A stretch of DNA of 6,195 nucleotides from an uncultured Frankiales bacterium (GTDB lineage: Bacteria; Actinomycetota; Actinomycetes; Mycobacteriales; SCTD01), in the NCBI GenBank assembly GCA_946479905.1, contig CAMLIA010000224.1, positions 1 through 6,195 of the forward strand, given 5' to 3'. This document shows, one piece after another, positions 5,747 through 6,195 of this stretch; position 1 is the first letter of the stretch; each line of letters starts with the position of its first letter. Position numbers and translations under genes: made by a program. Below the pieces are notes generated by a model. That model worked only from the letters and a program-made list of their open reading frames with translations. It made no database searches and had not been told where the DNA came from.

Positions 5747-5774
5747 CAGAACACAGACCTGAGAGAAGAGCACT

Positions 5775-6195
5775 GTGCCCACGTACCAGCCGAAGCCTGC
5801 CGACGTCACGCGTCAGTGGCACGTCATCGACGCGAACAACGTCGTGCTCGGCCGCCTGGCGACCCAGGTCGCCACGCTGCTGCGCGGCAAGCACAAGGCG
5901 TACTACGCGCCGCACCTCGACACCGGCGACTTCGTCGTCGTCATCAACGCGGGCAAGGTCGCGATGACCGGCAACAAGCGCGAGCAGTCGCGCGTGCACC
6001 GGCACTCCGGCTACCCGGGCGGCCTCACGTCCGTCTCCTACGACGAGGTCCTCAACACCCGCCCTGAGCGGATCATCGAGAAGGCCGTGAAGGGCATGCT
6101 GCCCCACAACACGCTCGGCCGTCAGATGCTGTCGAAGCTCAAGGTCTACGCCGGCCCGACCCACCCGCACCAGGCGCAGAGCCCGGTGCCCTTCG
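5775..6195 (+). CDS. rplM: 50S ribosomal protein L13, 3'-truncated by the window edge
   Basis: L13 is an early-assembly 50S protein that binds 23S rRNA. The frame is open from GTG 5775 to the window end: 140 complete codons plus one base. Family members are about 147 residues, so only a few C-terminal residues are missing. Diagnostic segments are [20 protein letters not shown] (11-30), [20 protein letters not shown] (35-54), [10 protein letters not shown] (75-84) and [20 protein letters not shown] (102-121), ending [13 protein letters not shown]. The start VPTYQPKP matches the actinobacterial MPTYxPKP pattern. The ribosome binding site is weak (AGAAGAG, 5764-5770, 4 nt before GTG). The gene probably begins a new transcript driven by the TAGTCT box at 5703, and rpsI (S9) is expected downstream. 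Confidence 0.97.
   Translation, partial: MPTYQPKPADVTRQWHVIDANNVVLGRLATQVATLLRGKHKAYYAPHLDTGDFVVVINAGKVAMTGNKREQSRVHRHSGYPGGLTSVSYDEVLNTRPERIIEKAVKGMLPHNTLGRQMLSKLKVYAGPTHPHQAQSPVPF

Noticed and set aside
4641..6170. A 509-codon minus-strand frame opposite ABC-F, GNAT and rplM
   Set aside because: It is a shadow of conserved sense genes, and part of it is almost pure Arg/Ala/Pro.

Overview
The window is a high-GC (roughly 70% G+C by eye) stretch of an actinobacterial chromosome. Protein similarity, GTG starts, U-less terminator hairpins and the gene order all point to Actinobacteria. I cannot fix the family from sequence alone. Every gene reads on the + strand: rpsD (S4, 5' end missing), rpoA, rplQ (L17), truA, an ABC-F ATPase, a GNAT acetyltransferase, and rplM (L13, 3' end missing).

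Positions 1-2582 form the distal part of the alpha operon: rpsD, rpoA and rplQ. The spacers are short but structured. A 9-11 bp hairpin lies between rpsD and rpoA. A perfect 15-bp hairpin and a smaller 7-bp hairpin lie between rpoA and rplQ. A 16-bp hairpin follows rplQ. None has a U-tract. L17 carries an unusually long acidic, Ala/Glu-rich C-terminal tail of about 110-120 residues, with a visible 24-nt tandem duplication.

Positions 2583-2774 are a 192-bp spacer. It holds the post-rplQ hairpin, a candidate three-way-junction RNA fold (2667-2734), and a TAGCGT -10-like box placed so that truA would be transcribed as a leaderless GTG mRNA.

Positions 2775-5705 hold truA, an ABC-F protein with two intact ATPase sites, and a GNAT acetyltransferase whose GTG start overlaps the ABC-F stop by 11 nt. 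The ABC-F/GNAT pair sits between truA and rplM, which are close or adjacent in many actinobacterial ribosomal clusters. It is the only accessory-looking part of the window.

The GNAT stop codon TAG doubles as the start of a probable -10 box (TAGTCT) for rplM, so the next unit, presumably rplM-rpsI, is initiated exactly where the ABC-F/GNAT unit ends. The common theme is the translation apparatus: ribosomal proteins, RNA polymerase alpha, tRNA pseudouridylation, and a probable ribosome-acting ATPase. I see no mobile element, CRISPR array, tRNA, rRNA or clearly new defence system. The hunt items are mainly RNA structure, overlapping signals and the ABC-F/GNAT pair.
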